Shown: piece by piece, positions 11,341 to 25,300 of the stretch
Layout: each line of letters opens with the position of its first letter
How positions within the stretch are numbered: the stretch's first letter is position 1
Assembly: GCA_020086605.1 (NCBI GenBank)
Contig: JACBWW010000004.1
Coordinates: 19,975,624 to 20,039,623, forward strand
DNA length: 64,000 bases
Direction of reading: 5' to 3'
Source of the DNA: Lanius collurio
Taxonomy: Eukaryota > Chordata > Aves > Passeriformes > Laniidae
The notes under the pieces: generated by a model
The model's input: only the letters and a program-made list of their open reading frames with translations
What the model was told of the DNA's origin: nothing
Databases searched by the model: none
Program-made: the position numbers and the translations under genes

Positions 11341-14300
11341 ATTTGATCACTTTATTCTACCTCTTTCCATAAAGTATTGCTACGTAGAAGAAGCAGTGAT
11401 TCTCATTCACCATTGCCATGTTCTCTGAGACCCCCCACATCAGGCACCTTTCCCATGTACATAATGATTTGCAGGATCTTTCCTAGTTATTGTGGTTGAT
11501 GGCTGACATTCATTACACATAAATTCATCCTTCAGCAGATTTTAAACCCGCTCATGAAGTGCTGTTACCTCCATCACCTAGTGAATGTCTTGGAAATACA
11601 CAGAAATGTCGGGTACTATGAGAGTTGCCCATTTTTCTGTATTTAGAAATTGCTAATCTATAGAAATAAAAAGCCTTTTTGCAGTATATCGCCCAAAGCT
11701 GGATTTAGCACCAACTATAATTGAGAAATTTAATAATTTATTGTTTAAACACAAAATGACAAAACCATAACAAGTTTTAAAAGCCACTATACTTTCAAAA
11801 AATTGACATAAGTTTGTGATCCTTTTGCTTATCTACTCTAGCTTCCTAGAAGCTACTGATACCTTTCTCCAGGTTAATTGTTCTCCAAACTTTGGGCAGG
11901 CAAACCTTGGACATTTCTCAAAGTTGTAGAGCTCCTGGGTTTTACTGTTTAGTATTATCACAGCTATTTCAATCAGGTTCCCAAAAAATGCTTCTTCCGT
12001 CCTCTGTCTTCCTGTTCATCAGTACCTCATTTTCTGTGGGTGGTCCTGCGAAATCGTATGGGCATGGAAAGACTTAAATAATTTAAAATAATTTCTCCAT
12101 TCCTAGGATACCTGTCTGCACAGATCCCTATCAATGCATTACTAGATTACTAGAATAAGCCTGGCGTTTCTCCCAGTGGGAGACAGACGAGGAAGACTGG
12201 CCACAAACATTTCTGCATCTGTGCCTGAAGGGCCAGAGGCCGCCCCTGTCTTTGAGCAGACTTTCACATCCAAGTAAGGTAAATCATAATTCTTGAAAAT
12301 CTGTTCTTTGGCTGTTAAATAGACTGAAATTATTTATTGTTTGGCAGACAATTAGACTTTATGCAGATTGAAGGCCATAAGGTGTTTCTGCAAGGATTTC
12401 ACCATGATCTGACATTTACCAATGTCTATAGATTTGATAATGTGGCTGAGTTACATTAGCTTTGAAATTATTAACCTATTCATTACACAAGTAGTAATTT
12501 TCATCCCATACTAATTCACTCAGGCCAAGCTTTCTCTCAATTGTTATTTCTCAAAGATATGGAAGCAAGCCAAAGATAACTTCATGTCTGATCCTGATCT
12601 CACACCTTACTAGTCCTAAACAGAGTTATTCCTGAAACTATCATGCATTCATTTTGAAGGCTAATATCTCATTTTTCTTTAACAGTTTTTCTGTTGAAAA
12701 GCCTGTGCGTTAATGTGTGACACTGCACATTCAAACAGTAGGATATAGATGCATCTGTATTAGATATTGGAGGATAATGTGGTTTCTTTTTGAGCACCTG
12801 AACAGCTGATCTCTTTCTGTATTTATATCTGTATATCTCACTGCATATAACTCCAAAATTATTATAATCATGTCACAATAAATACCTTAAGAATCTTGTG
12901 CACACCACCACTATCAAAAGGAGTCTCCTATTCCTTTCAGTGCAAGTGTAAGACTTAGAGTAGCCTTTTTTATTTCTTTTGCATAGGAAACAGATGGTTT
13001 TTCAAAGTATTGTTTCACATACAGATATTTTTACATCCTAACTCAAAACCCAACCAACCAATCAACCAAAAAACCTCCAAACCCAACCCAAAAACTCAAG
13101 CTGTAGCATTCCATTTAGTAATAAGAATAAGGAATAAGAATAATGTGGTGATATGTAGTGCCCAGATATGAGGTAGATTCCATTGGAGTGAACAGGCCTC
13201 TTCTGTCTTTCATTGTAGCCTTCAGGTATTTCTTGCCAAAGTGCCCTACTGAATTTTCATGTGTCCATCACAGTAATTTTGCTTCAAATATCTATGTTAT
13301 TCCCACAAAAGGAGGGAACTCACACAGAAGAGTTGCATTAGGCAGCTTTATGTCCCACACTATTCTGTAACGCCAGATTCACAACTCTTAATTATTTCAG
13401 TAATGTAGTATTTGCACATTAGGGCAAGAAATCTTCCTAAATGCTGCAAGAGTAGTAAGAGCAAAACTATTCTGTGGCAGACAAATAGATCAGATGTTGA
13501 GGTAAGGTATTGTAACCCCACTGTTGTAAGCACTTTCCAGTTAGTGAGACAAGAACTGCCCAGGTGACACAAAGGGTGAGTGGAAATGAGAGTCTTGAAG
13601 TCAACTTCTCTACCCTGTCATGATCAACCAGTTGGCTATAAGTCGCCAGCTAACTGCACCCTCCAAAGAGTTACTTTAAAAAGAGCTGAAGATTTTTTTT
13701 ATCATTACTGTCGCCATCTACAAATTAGGTATGTGAAGTGTACACATGCTTCCAGCATATTCAACCATCCTTTTCATTATATTTCACCCAAAGGAAAGTA
13801 CAACCTCTCTTTCATGTTTCAACCTGAAACTGCAAATATTAAGACTCAGAAAGAAAAAAACCAGACGGCTTAGACTACAACATCTTCAGTTGCTGCATCT
13901 ACGAAGTATTATTATTCCAGCACCAAATAGGGAATGAGAGAATAAGATCAAAGAAGCACCCTTGAAAATTTAAGAACACTAAGTTAACCCTGAAGATTTG
14001 CAAAAGGTGAATTTCCATGCTGTTATGTAATTCTACGGGTCGTCAGTAGTCCTAGCAATCGGATTACTTATATAACTGCCTGGGAAGTAAATGTCTCTTT
14101 TCTAGTTTTCTTGCAAAATTAAAAGGAAGAAGATCATTACAAAATTCAAACTAAACACTGATACTGATATTAATTTTAAAATTTCTAACCACAATGAAAT
14201 AGGGTCTGTTTTACTGTGTAAGGCACAGAAGCAACATACAATGATTTGACATTTTAAAATAAATATTTTCAAAAAAAAATGCTAAAAATATCTCTTTCTG

Positions 14301-15550
14301 TATTTAAAGGTTCAATTCAACCATAGATAACCACTAAAACATAAATTCCAATTGCAATCCGGTTACAGTGCACACCAAGCACAAAAGCCCTCTAATGATC
14401 TTTGATTAGTTCTTTATTAAATTCATCAAGGGAGCAAAGAAAATTTAATAGTCTTCACCATTTGTCATCTTTCTGATTACAGCTTTGATTAGAACTTTCA
14501 GCTTTTTTTTTCTTCTTTCCTAGTCGTGGCTATTACTGTGATAGTGCTTCTTTCCTCTAGTTTAAGAAGTATGAGGTAGGACAAATGAAACACATTTGTA
14601 ATTAAATTTTAAAAAAATAAAATATGTATTTAACTAGGTGTGTTAATGCCCTGAAAAAGCCTAGTTAAGAATGTAAGATCTTAAAAATGCAAAATAGCCC
14701 TTAATGGAATGTCTCTACATTCATACCATAAAAATTTTCATAGTCTCACGTAGGTAATATCTTGCTTAACTAATCAAATACCTTAAAGAAACACTACACA
14801 CAGATTTCTGTAGAAGAGAAAAATAATTTCCACATTTGAAGAGTAATTTTAATATTTTAGAAAAATTTTTAAGTGTATTCCACTGTTTTGGTGTTCAGTA
14901 TTACAATTCACTTATTTAATACAAACCAAGTGGCATTAGTTATACCTCTATCATGAAAAACTGGAAAGAAACAAACTGAAATGTTCTAAATAGATGAAAC
15001 AATCTTTATAACACTAAGCACTATGTCAGTCAAAAATGTGTGCATTTCAATCTCTTTTACAAATGCTGAAACTTTTATATTCCCACTGCAAATTCTGCTC
15101 TGTCACCTGCTGCATAAAGGAGTCCCTGATTCACTCTGAAGAGTGAAGGGAGTTGCATCTTTCTTATTTACAAGTATTACTGCAAAAAAACCTTCAACAG
15201 CAAATACTGTTTTCATCAGCATGCAAAGGACACATTAAACAGTCACTGGGTAAAATCCTGAAACACTCCTGAACCAAGGGATAAAATCAGAAAACCCATC
15301 TTTAGCCGGAGGACATGCCAAGCACTGGGCTGAAGTGCCATTATTTCTCTCCATTCTTACATCTCCAGACCAGGAAACCTTTAGATCTCCCTACAGATCC
15401 AAATGTCTCAGAAGAAACAGAAGTTTCAAGCTGTGCCCCATCTCTTATGTAGCCTGATAACTCTGCATTTTCATGATGGTTTTTAACATTGCCATTATAG
15501 GAGCTGCTCTACAAAACTAAAATTCTTGTGATATTTGCAATTTGCCTTAA
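11341..15550. other. AT-rich non-coding DNA
   Basis: No gene recognised apart from the weak exon candidate at 12177-12273. No LINE or LTR was identified. Scattered homopolymers and a C/A-rich low-complexity patch at about 13050-13100 are present. Short frames near 13.2-13.9 kb have no recognisable products. Confidence 0.55.
12177..12273 (+). other. Candidate isolated exon
   Basis: A 97-bp GC-richer segment in AT-rich DNA is preceded by a pyrimidine tract ending in CCCAG (AG at 12175-12176) and followed by GTAAGG at 12274, a good donor. A second possible donor, GTAAAT, lies at 12279. One frame is open throughout and would encode a segment including GPEAAPVFEQTF; a second frame is also open. 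I do not recognise the peptide. A single short exon with plausible splice sites can occur by chance, so confidence is low. Confidence 0.18.
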
Positions 15551-15559
15551 TGCAAGTCC

Positions 15560-15850
15560 ACTGAATATTAAGCTCTGTATTTTCCAAATATTTGCATTTC
15601 CAAGTGCACAAATGAGAACTTCCCCTAGCTAATTGGAGCTCTTTTTCTTTCTCACTGGCTGTTTACAATCTCTTATGTGAGCCAAACAATTAGGTGATAC
15701 TGCAAATGCAAGGTGTTATTTTGGAGCTTTCCCTTGTGTATTATGGTGTGTTTGTCACATGGTCCCAAAGGCAGCAGTCATTTGTTTGTATCACGTTTGG
15801 CTTAATAGTTGTAGCAAGGCGAAAAATGAGGAGAAAGAATAGAAATAATG
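15560..15850. promoter_or_regulatory. Candidate conserved regulatory element
   Basis: Non-repetitive, evenly mixed sequence containing an octamer-type ATTTGCAT (15590-15597), CTAATTGG and CAATTAG homeodomain-like cores, and short CAAATGCAA words. It resembles vertebrate conserved non-coding sequence in texture. This is inference only. Confidence 0.22.
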
Positions 15851-17280
15851 GAGGTGTTTAACATTGGTGTTTACAGAAAAATTGGAACATCTTCAGTGCA
15901 GAAGATTCATGATATGACTTCATCATTTGGATATGAAAGGCTTCATTATAAAAATAAAGCTTTTCAGTCGTGAAAAACATCGTCTTCGGCATACAGAGCT
16001 TGCAGAGAGACAGAAATGGTAAAATCTGCAGAGGGGCTGATAGCATCATTGAGGAGAAGTCAAAGTTTTACACCTCCTAACTGCTCTTTATTAGAAAATG
16101 ATTTATTCAGTATAAAATAGAGTTTCAAAATGATGATGGGATTAATCAACTTGCTAGAAGAGAAAGTATTGAAATAACTTCACGGTTGGCATAGCCAGTT
16201 GTCGGATCAGCTCTCCCTTTCATAGGCACTTGTTATAACAGGCAGGGGGCTAACCCTCTCAGACATGGAGCTAATCAGTCCTTGAAAGTCACTTCATCCA
16301 GTGGAGTGGAATAATGTACTCTAGCGTGGTTTGTCCATCTCTACCATTTGGAGCAATGTTATTTAGACTGTCCATTTTTGCCTCATCAGCTTCCATTTCA
16401 AAGAATTACATTTTTTTCTCAATGGCAACTTTTATCAGAACATCAGGTTAAAGGTATTGTCTCCTACTATCCCCTTTGTAATGGGCATTGTAAAGACCAG
16501 TCTGTGAATATATAGCAAGATAAAGAAAAAGCAGCGGCATAGTTGGAATGGCTATTTTTTAAGCTTGATTAAGTTCTCACAGAAAAGGAAAAAAATCTGG
16601 ACAAGAAGCAAGATCATGATTTATGACCAGGAACAATATTTCCAGCAAAAAGTTAACTTAATCAACTTGCTGGACTGCAGGGTCCCTTTACAATTACCAT
16701 GCAGATGCCAGTAGCTTTCATCCTGCAGGCAGTGCACGTGCCTGCCCACCCTGTGCAAACAGATGTTCTTTGTCTCGTATTGCAATATTTGTTTCTGCCC
16801 TCCTCAGCACAACTGGCTGCCTGCCCTGTCTGCAAGAATTGGTTCTTTTCCTGAGTCTGGGCTGGGCCTAATTGAACATGAATAGATTCCCTGGCCCCAA
16901 ACAGGATCACTGAACTTGAAGAAGACAAAAGCTGATGGACAAGGAAAACAGAATAAACTTTTCTTCACTACCAGCTTTTCCTCAATGTCACTCAGTGCTA
17001 ACAGTAAATTAAATGTCTTTCTCCTAGTACTTGGATATTCCTCCTTGGGAAGTTTCCAGAAAATTAATAAAAGTAGGACTAGGCTAAACAATGTTGACAA
17101 TTTGATTGTATTGCACCCAGAATTCACCTGCTCACAGGAACCTTCTTAGTGTGTTAATTCCACTCTTTGATTACATTTATTTCGTTTATGTGGCGAAGGT
17201 GTTTTACTCTTGTTATAATACTGTCATTTTAGAAGATCTTTACTCCTATCTGGAGGAGGCTGGTATCAACAAAGGAATAG
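15851..17280. other. Non-coding DNA
   Basis: No gene recognised. Overlapping frames on both strands at 16660-17290 have no family resemblance and no consistent splice structure. The segment at 16160-16500 is well mixed and could be regulatory, but nothing specific supports that. Confidence 0.5.
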
Positions 17281-17770
17281 ATGTCTTTTGAAATTTGTTC
17301 ATCCAAATTGTTTAATAAACAAGCACTTGGATGTTTCCTCTTTGAAATACAGTAACAGCATGCAAGTGGCTACTTTGAAACATTTCTAACTCAATGGCCA
17401 CCATAGGGCCTCTGGTGTCTCTTGCTGTGTCCCGATGTCTTCCAGTGATTCCCATTACCTATAAAAGATCATTAAAATCAATTTCATTTTGCATAAATGA
17501 TTTCCACTTAAGTATCAATAGCCCAAAAGATCGTGCGTGGGTTTTAAAGAGAGCACTACCTTCTCTGAGCTGGGAAGAGAATGAATCTTGCTGTCATGCA
17601 GAGGGAAATATTGATGCCAGCAAGATGTTTTCAAGGGGTTAATTGTTTGCACTGTTTGGGCCGTAGTGTAAACACCATCTTGTTCAGTTAGCGTTTTCTT
17701 TTTTCAATGTCACTGTTCTTGTTTGTAATCACAGTGCATAACGTACTCATTCCTGACCAAATGGTTGAAA
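17281..17770. promoter_or_regulatory. Candidate conserved regulatory element
   Basis: About 490 bp of non-repetitive sequence with homeodomain-like and forkhead-like cores (GTTTAATAAACAAG, GTAAACA) and several CpGs outside any island. It is flanked by homopolymer-rich DNA. The texture suggests constrained non-coding sequence; comparison with other birds would be needed to support this. Confidence 0.25.
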
Positions 17771-17914
17771 TAGAAAGGAAGCTAGTCTGAAAACAATGGC
17801 AATTCATTATACACATTTTTCTCTTTCAATTAAAGAATTTCTTCTTTAAAATTAAAACATTTTGGTCTTGTATTACAAACCAGTGAGCTTTACTTTAGGA
17901 AAAAAAGTAAAATT

Positions 17915-18006
17915 AAAAAAAAAAAAAAAATTCCCCCCACCTTTTCCTGTAAAAGCAGAAACTTTCCACAGACTTTTTATAACTGAAATTATTTTTTTTT
18001 TTTTTT
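17915..18006. repeat. Poly(A) and poly(T) runs in inverted arrangement
   Basis: Sixteen A residues (17915-17930) and fifteen T residues (17992-18006) are separated by about 60 bp. They could pair as a long A-T stem or may simply be independent homopolymer runs. Confidence 0.85.
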
Positions 18007-21000
18007 ACTTTTACAATATTTAATTCATTTATTTCATCACAGTGTGCATAAAACGTCTGAGGGAGCTTCCTATAGAGCTTGGTTTCCTGCTGCCCTCCCA
18101 GCCAGTTAAGCATAAGGAAAGGTCATGACACTAAAATGAAAAGCAAATGGGGAGGAAGAAGAGGAGGAAAGATAACCATCCCAAGTCATATTTGCTGCTG
18201 CCGTCCAGGAATGGTTCCTGATACCACTCATTTGAATAGAAAAATGAGTAGTATTTTTTCCTGACCTTTTCCATCAAGTTACAAATGGTGTTACTTGGAA
18301 GGCTAACTCAAGTCTTTTGCACTGTGAGAGTAATAATGTATAATGGCACTTACATGTTGTAAATTAGGCCTTGCCAATAATCCTTTTTAACCAGATACTT
18401 ACTTTGTTGAATTTTGTAATAAAGCAGAAATAACCTATGTGAAACAGGAAATAATCTGGAACAGAAAAATTAAGTTAAGCAAAAGTAACTTTGCTGTTCA
18501 GCAAAAACTATTGGGTAGTAATCAGCTTCCTTCAACATATCTTTACAAATCAGAACTGTGAAAATAAAGTAATCTTCACATTAAAATAAAAATAATTAAT
18601 CTTCACATTACAAATCACAACGATGAGAAAGAAGATAGATGCAGATAATGAGATGTGTTGCTCTCAAATGTGCCACATGATCACAGGTTTATGTTACAGT
18701 TAATGTTCTTTGTTTATCCCTTTGTTATGATTCTGCCAGATTTTCGTTTTCTATCTTGACTGTTGTGGTTCATCATTATATGTATTTCTCTCACAAGAGA
18801 GAATTTCCTACTAAAATCATTAGTGCTTCTGCATTTGAGTCTGTAAGCAACAGTTCACTGAATCACCTACTTTACACCTATATGGAAAAACAAATTGATG
18901 CTTAATTGTTTTACGGGAATAATTGGTGCTTCAAAGGAGAGCAGGGGACCTTTCTGCAACTCTTCTGTAAAAATTGTTTAAAAGCATTTTAAATTCAATA
19001 TCTTGATAATTTCTGCCTCAATACATCAGGTGAGATCTTAATTGATAAGTCAGTGGAAGTTGTAAACTGAAATAGATCCTGATATTAGCTGAAAGTTAAA
19101 TTGAATGGGTTGCATATAATCTATATTATTAGTTGAAATCAATTTAATTGCTTAAATTAACAAAGCATAATTAGAAGAGGAAAGCATAATTATCTTTTCA
19201 AAATGTATATAGCATCCTGAAACTCTGTTCTTGAAGGAGTGACACAGATCAGTGCCCACCAACTGCCGACATTTCAGTGCTCTTCTGCAATACTTTCAGT
19301 GTCCCAGGTGAACAGACACTGCTCCCTTGCTGTCTTTGCTTACAACTTTCAAATGCCTCCAGTGTCCTCTCCTACGACTCCCCAGCCTAAATGCACTGTA
19401 TTTCAAATCCTAGTATAATTATGGGTGGTGACATGCCACATTACCTGCTAAGATAGGTGTTTCCTGCTGGAGTTGGGGGATACCTGGCTGTTACTATTTC
19501 TCTGCAGTCTAACATTACAGTGCAATTGGAGCAATGTTTCTGAAAGACCAGTTCAGTACATTAGCTCTCAAATATGAAAAAATACACTTTCATCATTGAA
19601 ATTATTCACTTATAGCAGCACTTCAGCAAAACATTGTCCACGCTGACCTTGCAATTATATCACATCTAGTGTGTACTCATTTACATACTGTGTGCTTTTC
19701 CACCTGTAATTGAGGCTATTAAGCAGAATGCAGAGGCTGAGCTCCACCCTCTGTATCTACCAGATTACACAGAAGGTGCAAACTCAACAAAACATGCTGG
19801 GGCTGCTGCTGCTGCTAAAGCTACACTACGAGGGCTCATTGCCCAACAAAGTAGCACTCCTGCCTGGTAGGTGCTGCTCAGCATCTTTTGTTCAGTACAG
19901 GTTATGCCATTCCCAGGGTAAATCACACATGCTGCTTAGTAAAAATCGTTCTAAAATAAACTAACCTGGAAAAAAGGGAGACACTGTGATGATACCATCT
20001 CATTTTAGAATTAGACTAGAATAAAAATTTTAGGTCAGATTATAAATTTTTCAATTATTTTAATGCTGCTGTTTGAATTGCTCCTTAGAAGCAAAATTCT
20101 TTGTATTTTTAGTATTTCCTTGACTGAGTGAGGAACTTCTGATAATGCTGAATTTTTTGACTACTGATTCCCTTTTAGATTTAAATAATCATTTGCCCAC
20201 AAACTTTTCAGGATTTGGGAATTAATATGTCAGGTTTGTCTGACTCCTGAAAATATCAGAAAATTAAATCACCACTTTCATTCATAAAAAAATATCTTCA
20301 AATATTTTATTTTACAACACTTTTTGTTTGGCACACTGCTTGGTTATTAATTTACTATGAGCTGAGAATACTGATGACCTAATTTGCTTCTGAAAACGTG
20401 AAAAATGTCTAAATCAGAAATGTCCTGAGGGGAAGGCCCAGGGGAAATAAAAATATAAAAGTAAAACCATCTTGAGGTCTTAATCTGGAATAGTATTTTA
20501 CATTGTTCTTGCCGTATAAAGTAATTATGGAATCAACTGTTAGAAGATGTTGAATTAGAGCCTGGATGGCACCAAAAATCACTGTTGTGAAGGACAGGAC
20601 AGGACATTTGCATGTGAAAGGATTGTGAATAGTATCTGTAAAGAATTGTGAAATTACTTCCATATTTATTATTATAATTTTGTATCATCACAGTCTCATT
20701 TCAGCATGACCTGCAAGAATAGATTAAATTAATGTCATTTTCTCTTCTTGTTAACATCTTTATCACAAGAGCAAGCTGTCACAATTTTAGTGTCTAAAAT
20801 AATCTGTGAATTACAGAGGGCAGGAGCAGGACCATTTCCCCATTCTGTGCCTTGGTTTGCTCACCTCTCCCAGTTCGTTCTTCCTTCCCCACCACGCAGA
20901 GTGACAATCAACATAAAAGCTCTTTGTATCCTACTCTCAGCTAACAAACAGAAGACAGCCTTCGCTATTTTAAACCTCAAGGTGAGTTAAAAATATAGAA

Positions 21001-24000
21001 GAACAGAACTGAATGAAAAAAGAGTGGAGGAAGAGGAGGTTTGAATGGCAGCAAGGTTTAGAAAGAATCATACAAGAAAATGAGAACAAGTGTATACATA
21101 TGTCTTTAATGTACATGCAATACACATGGCTCGAACACAAACTGTCAAAATAATTGTTTTTACACTGATGATAGGAGAAAAATCTGTCTCTAGAACTTCG
21201 CTGGCAGTTTTCAGTAACAAATATTTTGAACCTTAAAAAGACCAACCTCTTGCAGGAAAAAAAAAATTAAAATTGGGCTTTGGAAATGTTGTCTTTTTAT
21301 ATAAGCATACTGTGAGGAATGAGAGGTTATGGTTGGTGAGTTTTGTCATCTTTTTGCCTTCCATGTCCATGTTTCCTTTTTCTTCATCAAGTTCAAGTAA
21401 ATGGACAGGAAAGACCAGAACATCATCAAGGAATTTCAGAAGTGAAATTTTGAAACATTTTCAGGATATTTTCCAAAAAATGAAAAAATCTTTCATTTGG
21501 ATACCTGTTGAACAAATGCTTCAGGACTTTAAAACTAGTCAGTCCCTCCTTTCTCAACCATTTTGTTTCCTTGGTTTTAAGGAACTACTCAGTAAGTGAA
21601 TATTCTGTGAGGTGTTGCTGTTCCTGGTTCAATATTAATTATTGTCTGAGCTGCAATAATCCACTAGTAGCTATAGAAATGAGGTTTATATCTCAGGTAC
21701 AAGTTACATGAGATTTCTTACCTTTAGAAAAGTAGGAAGATGTTGATGGAAGTAAAATATTGAGGTTTGTATATCCACTAAAATAATGCTGAAGTTTTTC
21801 CCTACTGAGCTATGAATAAATATTACATATTTTTAAAGTTGTCATAGATCATATTGTTCATGGGGTGTTTTGAAAACTCAGTTTAATGATAATTCACTTT
21901 TTTGCTTTTTACGAGGGAAAGGAAAAAAAGGTTTTTTAGTTTAGAAAGTCTTTCAATACCTTAGATGTGCCATGGTGTTCGCAACATCAGGCAAGAGCCC
22001 TTTCCTTCAGGGTAAAAGATCCATTTGTGATGCCTTCTGGCTCCTGGCATGAAGGTGCAATGTGACTCCATCCCACAGGTACCACAGGATCTCCAGTTGT
22101 GGAGGAAAGACCTGTTTTTTTCTGGCCAAATGTTAACTAGCCAACATGAAGGACTGAACAGGTGCTTATTTGACTAAATATACCAGGTTCAAATTTGCTC
22201 CACAAATCCCTGGGGTTGTCTGTAATGGCTCCATGCCATTGCAAAAGTATGTGTTGTATGTCTTGTAAATGTACTATTGCACCACTGAACAGGTATCAGT
22301 ATTGCTGCTGCTGTGTTACCGTTTTCCTCCCAGAGAATGTGATGTAAGCATCCAGAGCCCCATATAGAGCAGTTTGAACAGCAATGGTTTCCCATTTACA
22401 GCTGGCTATCCTGAACATTAAGGTACAACACAATAAATGTCCCCTTTCTTCCCTCCAGCCAGCTGATGGGTGTCCTTCGGTGCTCCAGGACATAATCCTC
22501 TGAACTCAGCGAAAGGGCTACATGCTCAGCTGAGTCCCAGACAAGCAGAGGGATGTAGAAGACTTTCCACAGAAACCATAATTCCAGTAACAGTTATAAT
22601 TCCAGGACTGTCTGGAAAAGGCACAAAATGCATGTATTTCATGGTAAATATTGTCAAAGAAGAAAACAAACGGTACCCCAGGAGTACTTTATTTGACACC
22701 AAAAAATACTTGTGGTGAGCATAACTTTGCTGAAAGCCTTGGCCAAACTGATGTCAGGCTGTCCCTGTCAATGAACAACTATGTGGAAATGAACATGGAC
22801 TCAGGATAAGCAGTATGAGCTACATCTGGCTATTTAAATCTACTCAACAATCAAGGCTTTTGGAAGACCCCATGTCTGCTCCCTTTAGTTAAATCCTGCT
22901 TGTTAATGAGCAGTAAGATGAAACCAATGACTTAAACAAGTAGACAAATTGTTTTAACTGCTAGTGAATAGATTGGAGGGGAGAAGCCTGCCTTCTTCAC
23001 CTAAACATGGTTTTCAGTGCTGACAATGCAGATGATCTTCCTTTCTGACAATTCGTCTAACCATTTTCTAGCTTTTATCTGCCATGCTGTCTGGGTTAAA
23101 AGGAATACCACAACTTAATTCCAAGAGAGCAGATAAACAACAATCTGACAGAAAGGGGAGTAGAGTGATGAAGTTTTGGGCAACATGCTGTTCCTGCTTA
23201 GCAGCAAATTAAGTGGTCTGGAGCATTATTTACATACATAATTCACATGGGGGCTTCTTAGAAGAAAGTAAAGACAAACCCTTGTGGAGTTATAAAATAA
23301 TCTTTAATTTCTCTTTGGTATGTTGAATATATTGAATTCTAGCAGAGGTTTTTAGTCTATGAATATGCAAGGGTTATAACTGCAGACCAGTATCCAGAAG
23401 GATTAGAAGAATAAGGCATAATTTGATGTAGGTCATGTTGTTGTCAAATGATGGCTTTTTAACATGGTATATTTATGTACTAATTCCATTGTATGTAAAG
23501 GGTGATTACTTATTTAATGAAGAGTCTTCACTAGAACAGTTTTGTCACAAGATAATGGTCTCATGCTGTTAACTAAATGGGAAATCATTTACTGTAAAAT
23601 ATATACACTCTAATTCATGAGATTACCTTGTACAAGTGAAGATCCAGCAATGGAATGTGGGCAAACATAAGAAAATATATTATGAGAGAAAGAATATTTG
23701 CTTGTCCATAAAAACAAAAATGGTAACACACAAAAAAATACCCTACTTTGTTGTACCTTTATACCCAAATACATTTCCATGGCAAAAGGTACTTATATCA
23801 ATGCAAGTTATATGCATTTGTGGAAAAAATATTCACTCAGTGGTGCCTGCTACAGAACTGCAGAATTCAACCCTTCTGCCAGCTGACTCTGGTAAATAAT
23901 AAAAGGGTATTTTCTATGAGTTTCTATGCCTCTTGGCTTAGGTACCTTACACCCCTAAGTACACATGTTCTGCATTCAGCACGTGTTCAAGGAGTGCTCC

Positions 24001-24700
24001 CAACTCCGCTTTAAGTTCCTCTGTTTCTATTGCCGATACAAATTAATTTGCATATAGGAGTTTCCTAATATTCCTGAATGTGGTGTTAATATACAGCTAT
24101 AAACTCGAAGTGTTAATCAGGACTAGTGAGACAAATAATCTCCCTAAGGGGAAAGTGTCAGTTACATAATCAGAATACATTAAAATCTGGTAGGCTGCAT
24201 GTTTTTAATAAAAAAGAGCAAAATGAAGGGCTGAATTTATAGCCAGCAGACAAAGGTCCCTTAAAAATAGGCCTATTAAAGCTTCCCACAAGGTCAGATC
24301 AAGGATGATGAAATGAGAATTGACCAAACACAAGAGCAATTCCCAGCAAAATAAAAAGCCAGATATTATTTTCTTCACTGACAACAGAAAATGAACATAG
24401 ATACAAGAAAGGTTGATCACTGATGCCAAAAATGTACTTTCCATTCTCTGAGCTTTCTAAAGTCTCTTCTTTTATCCATTTTCTATTTTTCATCATATTG
24501 CCATTCTCCCTTTTTTGTCAATGACCTTTCTTCCGTCCAACTCAGCTTCTGTCTAATGACCTGAAGAGGCCTTCTTCATAGCCTGGAAAGCTTTATATTT
24601 AAGATCCCCCTCCTTCATTAGAGTGAAAAGTGAACAGCCTCTATGTGCTGGGTGTTAATGAATGTGAAGAAAGATTTTTTTTGTATGTGTTTTACACATT
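18007..24700. other. AT-rich non-coding DNA
   Basis: No gene, LINE or LTR recognised. It contains a short local duplication at 18570-18610 and a small GGACA repeat near 20592-20605. Frames near 19.7, 20.4-21.7 and 22.2-22.7 kb are under 110 codons and match nothing I know. The bulk looks like unique intergenic or intronic DNA. Confidence 0.5.
18570..18610 (+). repeat. Short local duplication
   Basis: The 14-mer TAATCTTCACATTA occurs at 18570-18583 and again at 18597-18610, with an A-rich spacer. Similar ACAAATCA words lie just outside the pair, so the duplicated unit may have been longer. Confidence 0.7.
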
Positions 24701-25300
24701 ATGTTCTTGACTCCTTGAGGTGCTACAATAAATTGCTGCGCTTCATTTACAAGGAGTGATAACAGAAGCAAAATGAGGATCTGGCAGCAAATTACTTCTC
24801 AGTTCACCCTGGGTCAGGCTGCTGGGGCTAATGAGAAGAGGTGCTCTAATTTTAAACTCCTCCTCAACCAAGCTATTCTTGCATTAATGTTCACTGCTAT
24901 AAATTGTAAAGTCAAATGAAGGAGCACTGTTGAAAATTAACCAGTATTTTTATCTTTTGAGTACCCAATAGAACATATTTTGGCTTCTAAGCCTGGTGGT
25001 TATCAAAGGCAGCACAGCTACACCAGCCGCTCCTGCCTCACCACGGCAGGATGCTCCTCGCACACACACACCACTGTTTCTGCCTTTTCTTTACATAAGA
25101 GGCAGAAATGGTATGGCTTCACAACCAGATTATCATTTAACTCAAAGAAGAAAGGTGTTTAAAGCCAGCCTTTTTGTGTCGCTTTAACAGGACACTGCAC
25201 ACAGACATTAAAATCGTGCAGAATTACTCCATCCATTTAATGCTGCCACATGTTTAATGAATGGTAACTGTGTGGATGGAAAGACCCTGTAAATCACTGA
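24701..25300. promoter_or_regulatory. Candidate conserved regulatory cluster
   Basis: Two well-mixed non-repetitive blocks (about 24720-24950 and 25160-25290) contain homeodomain-type cores (CTAATTTT, ATTTAATG, GTTTAATGAATGG) and isolated CpGs. A CACACACAC-containing stretch lies between them. The texture is like vertebrate conserved non-coding DNA; no sequence comparison was possible. Confidence 0.25.
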
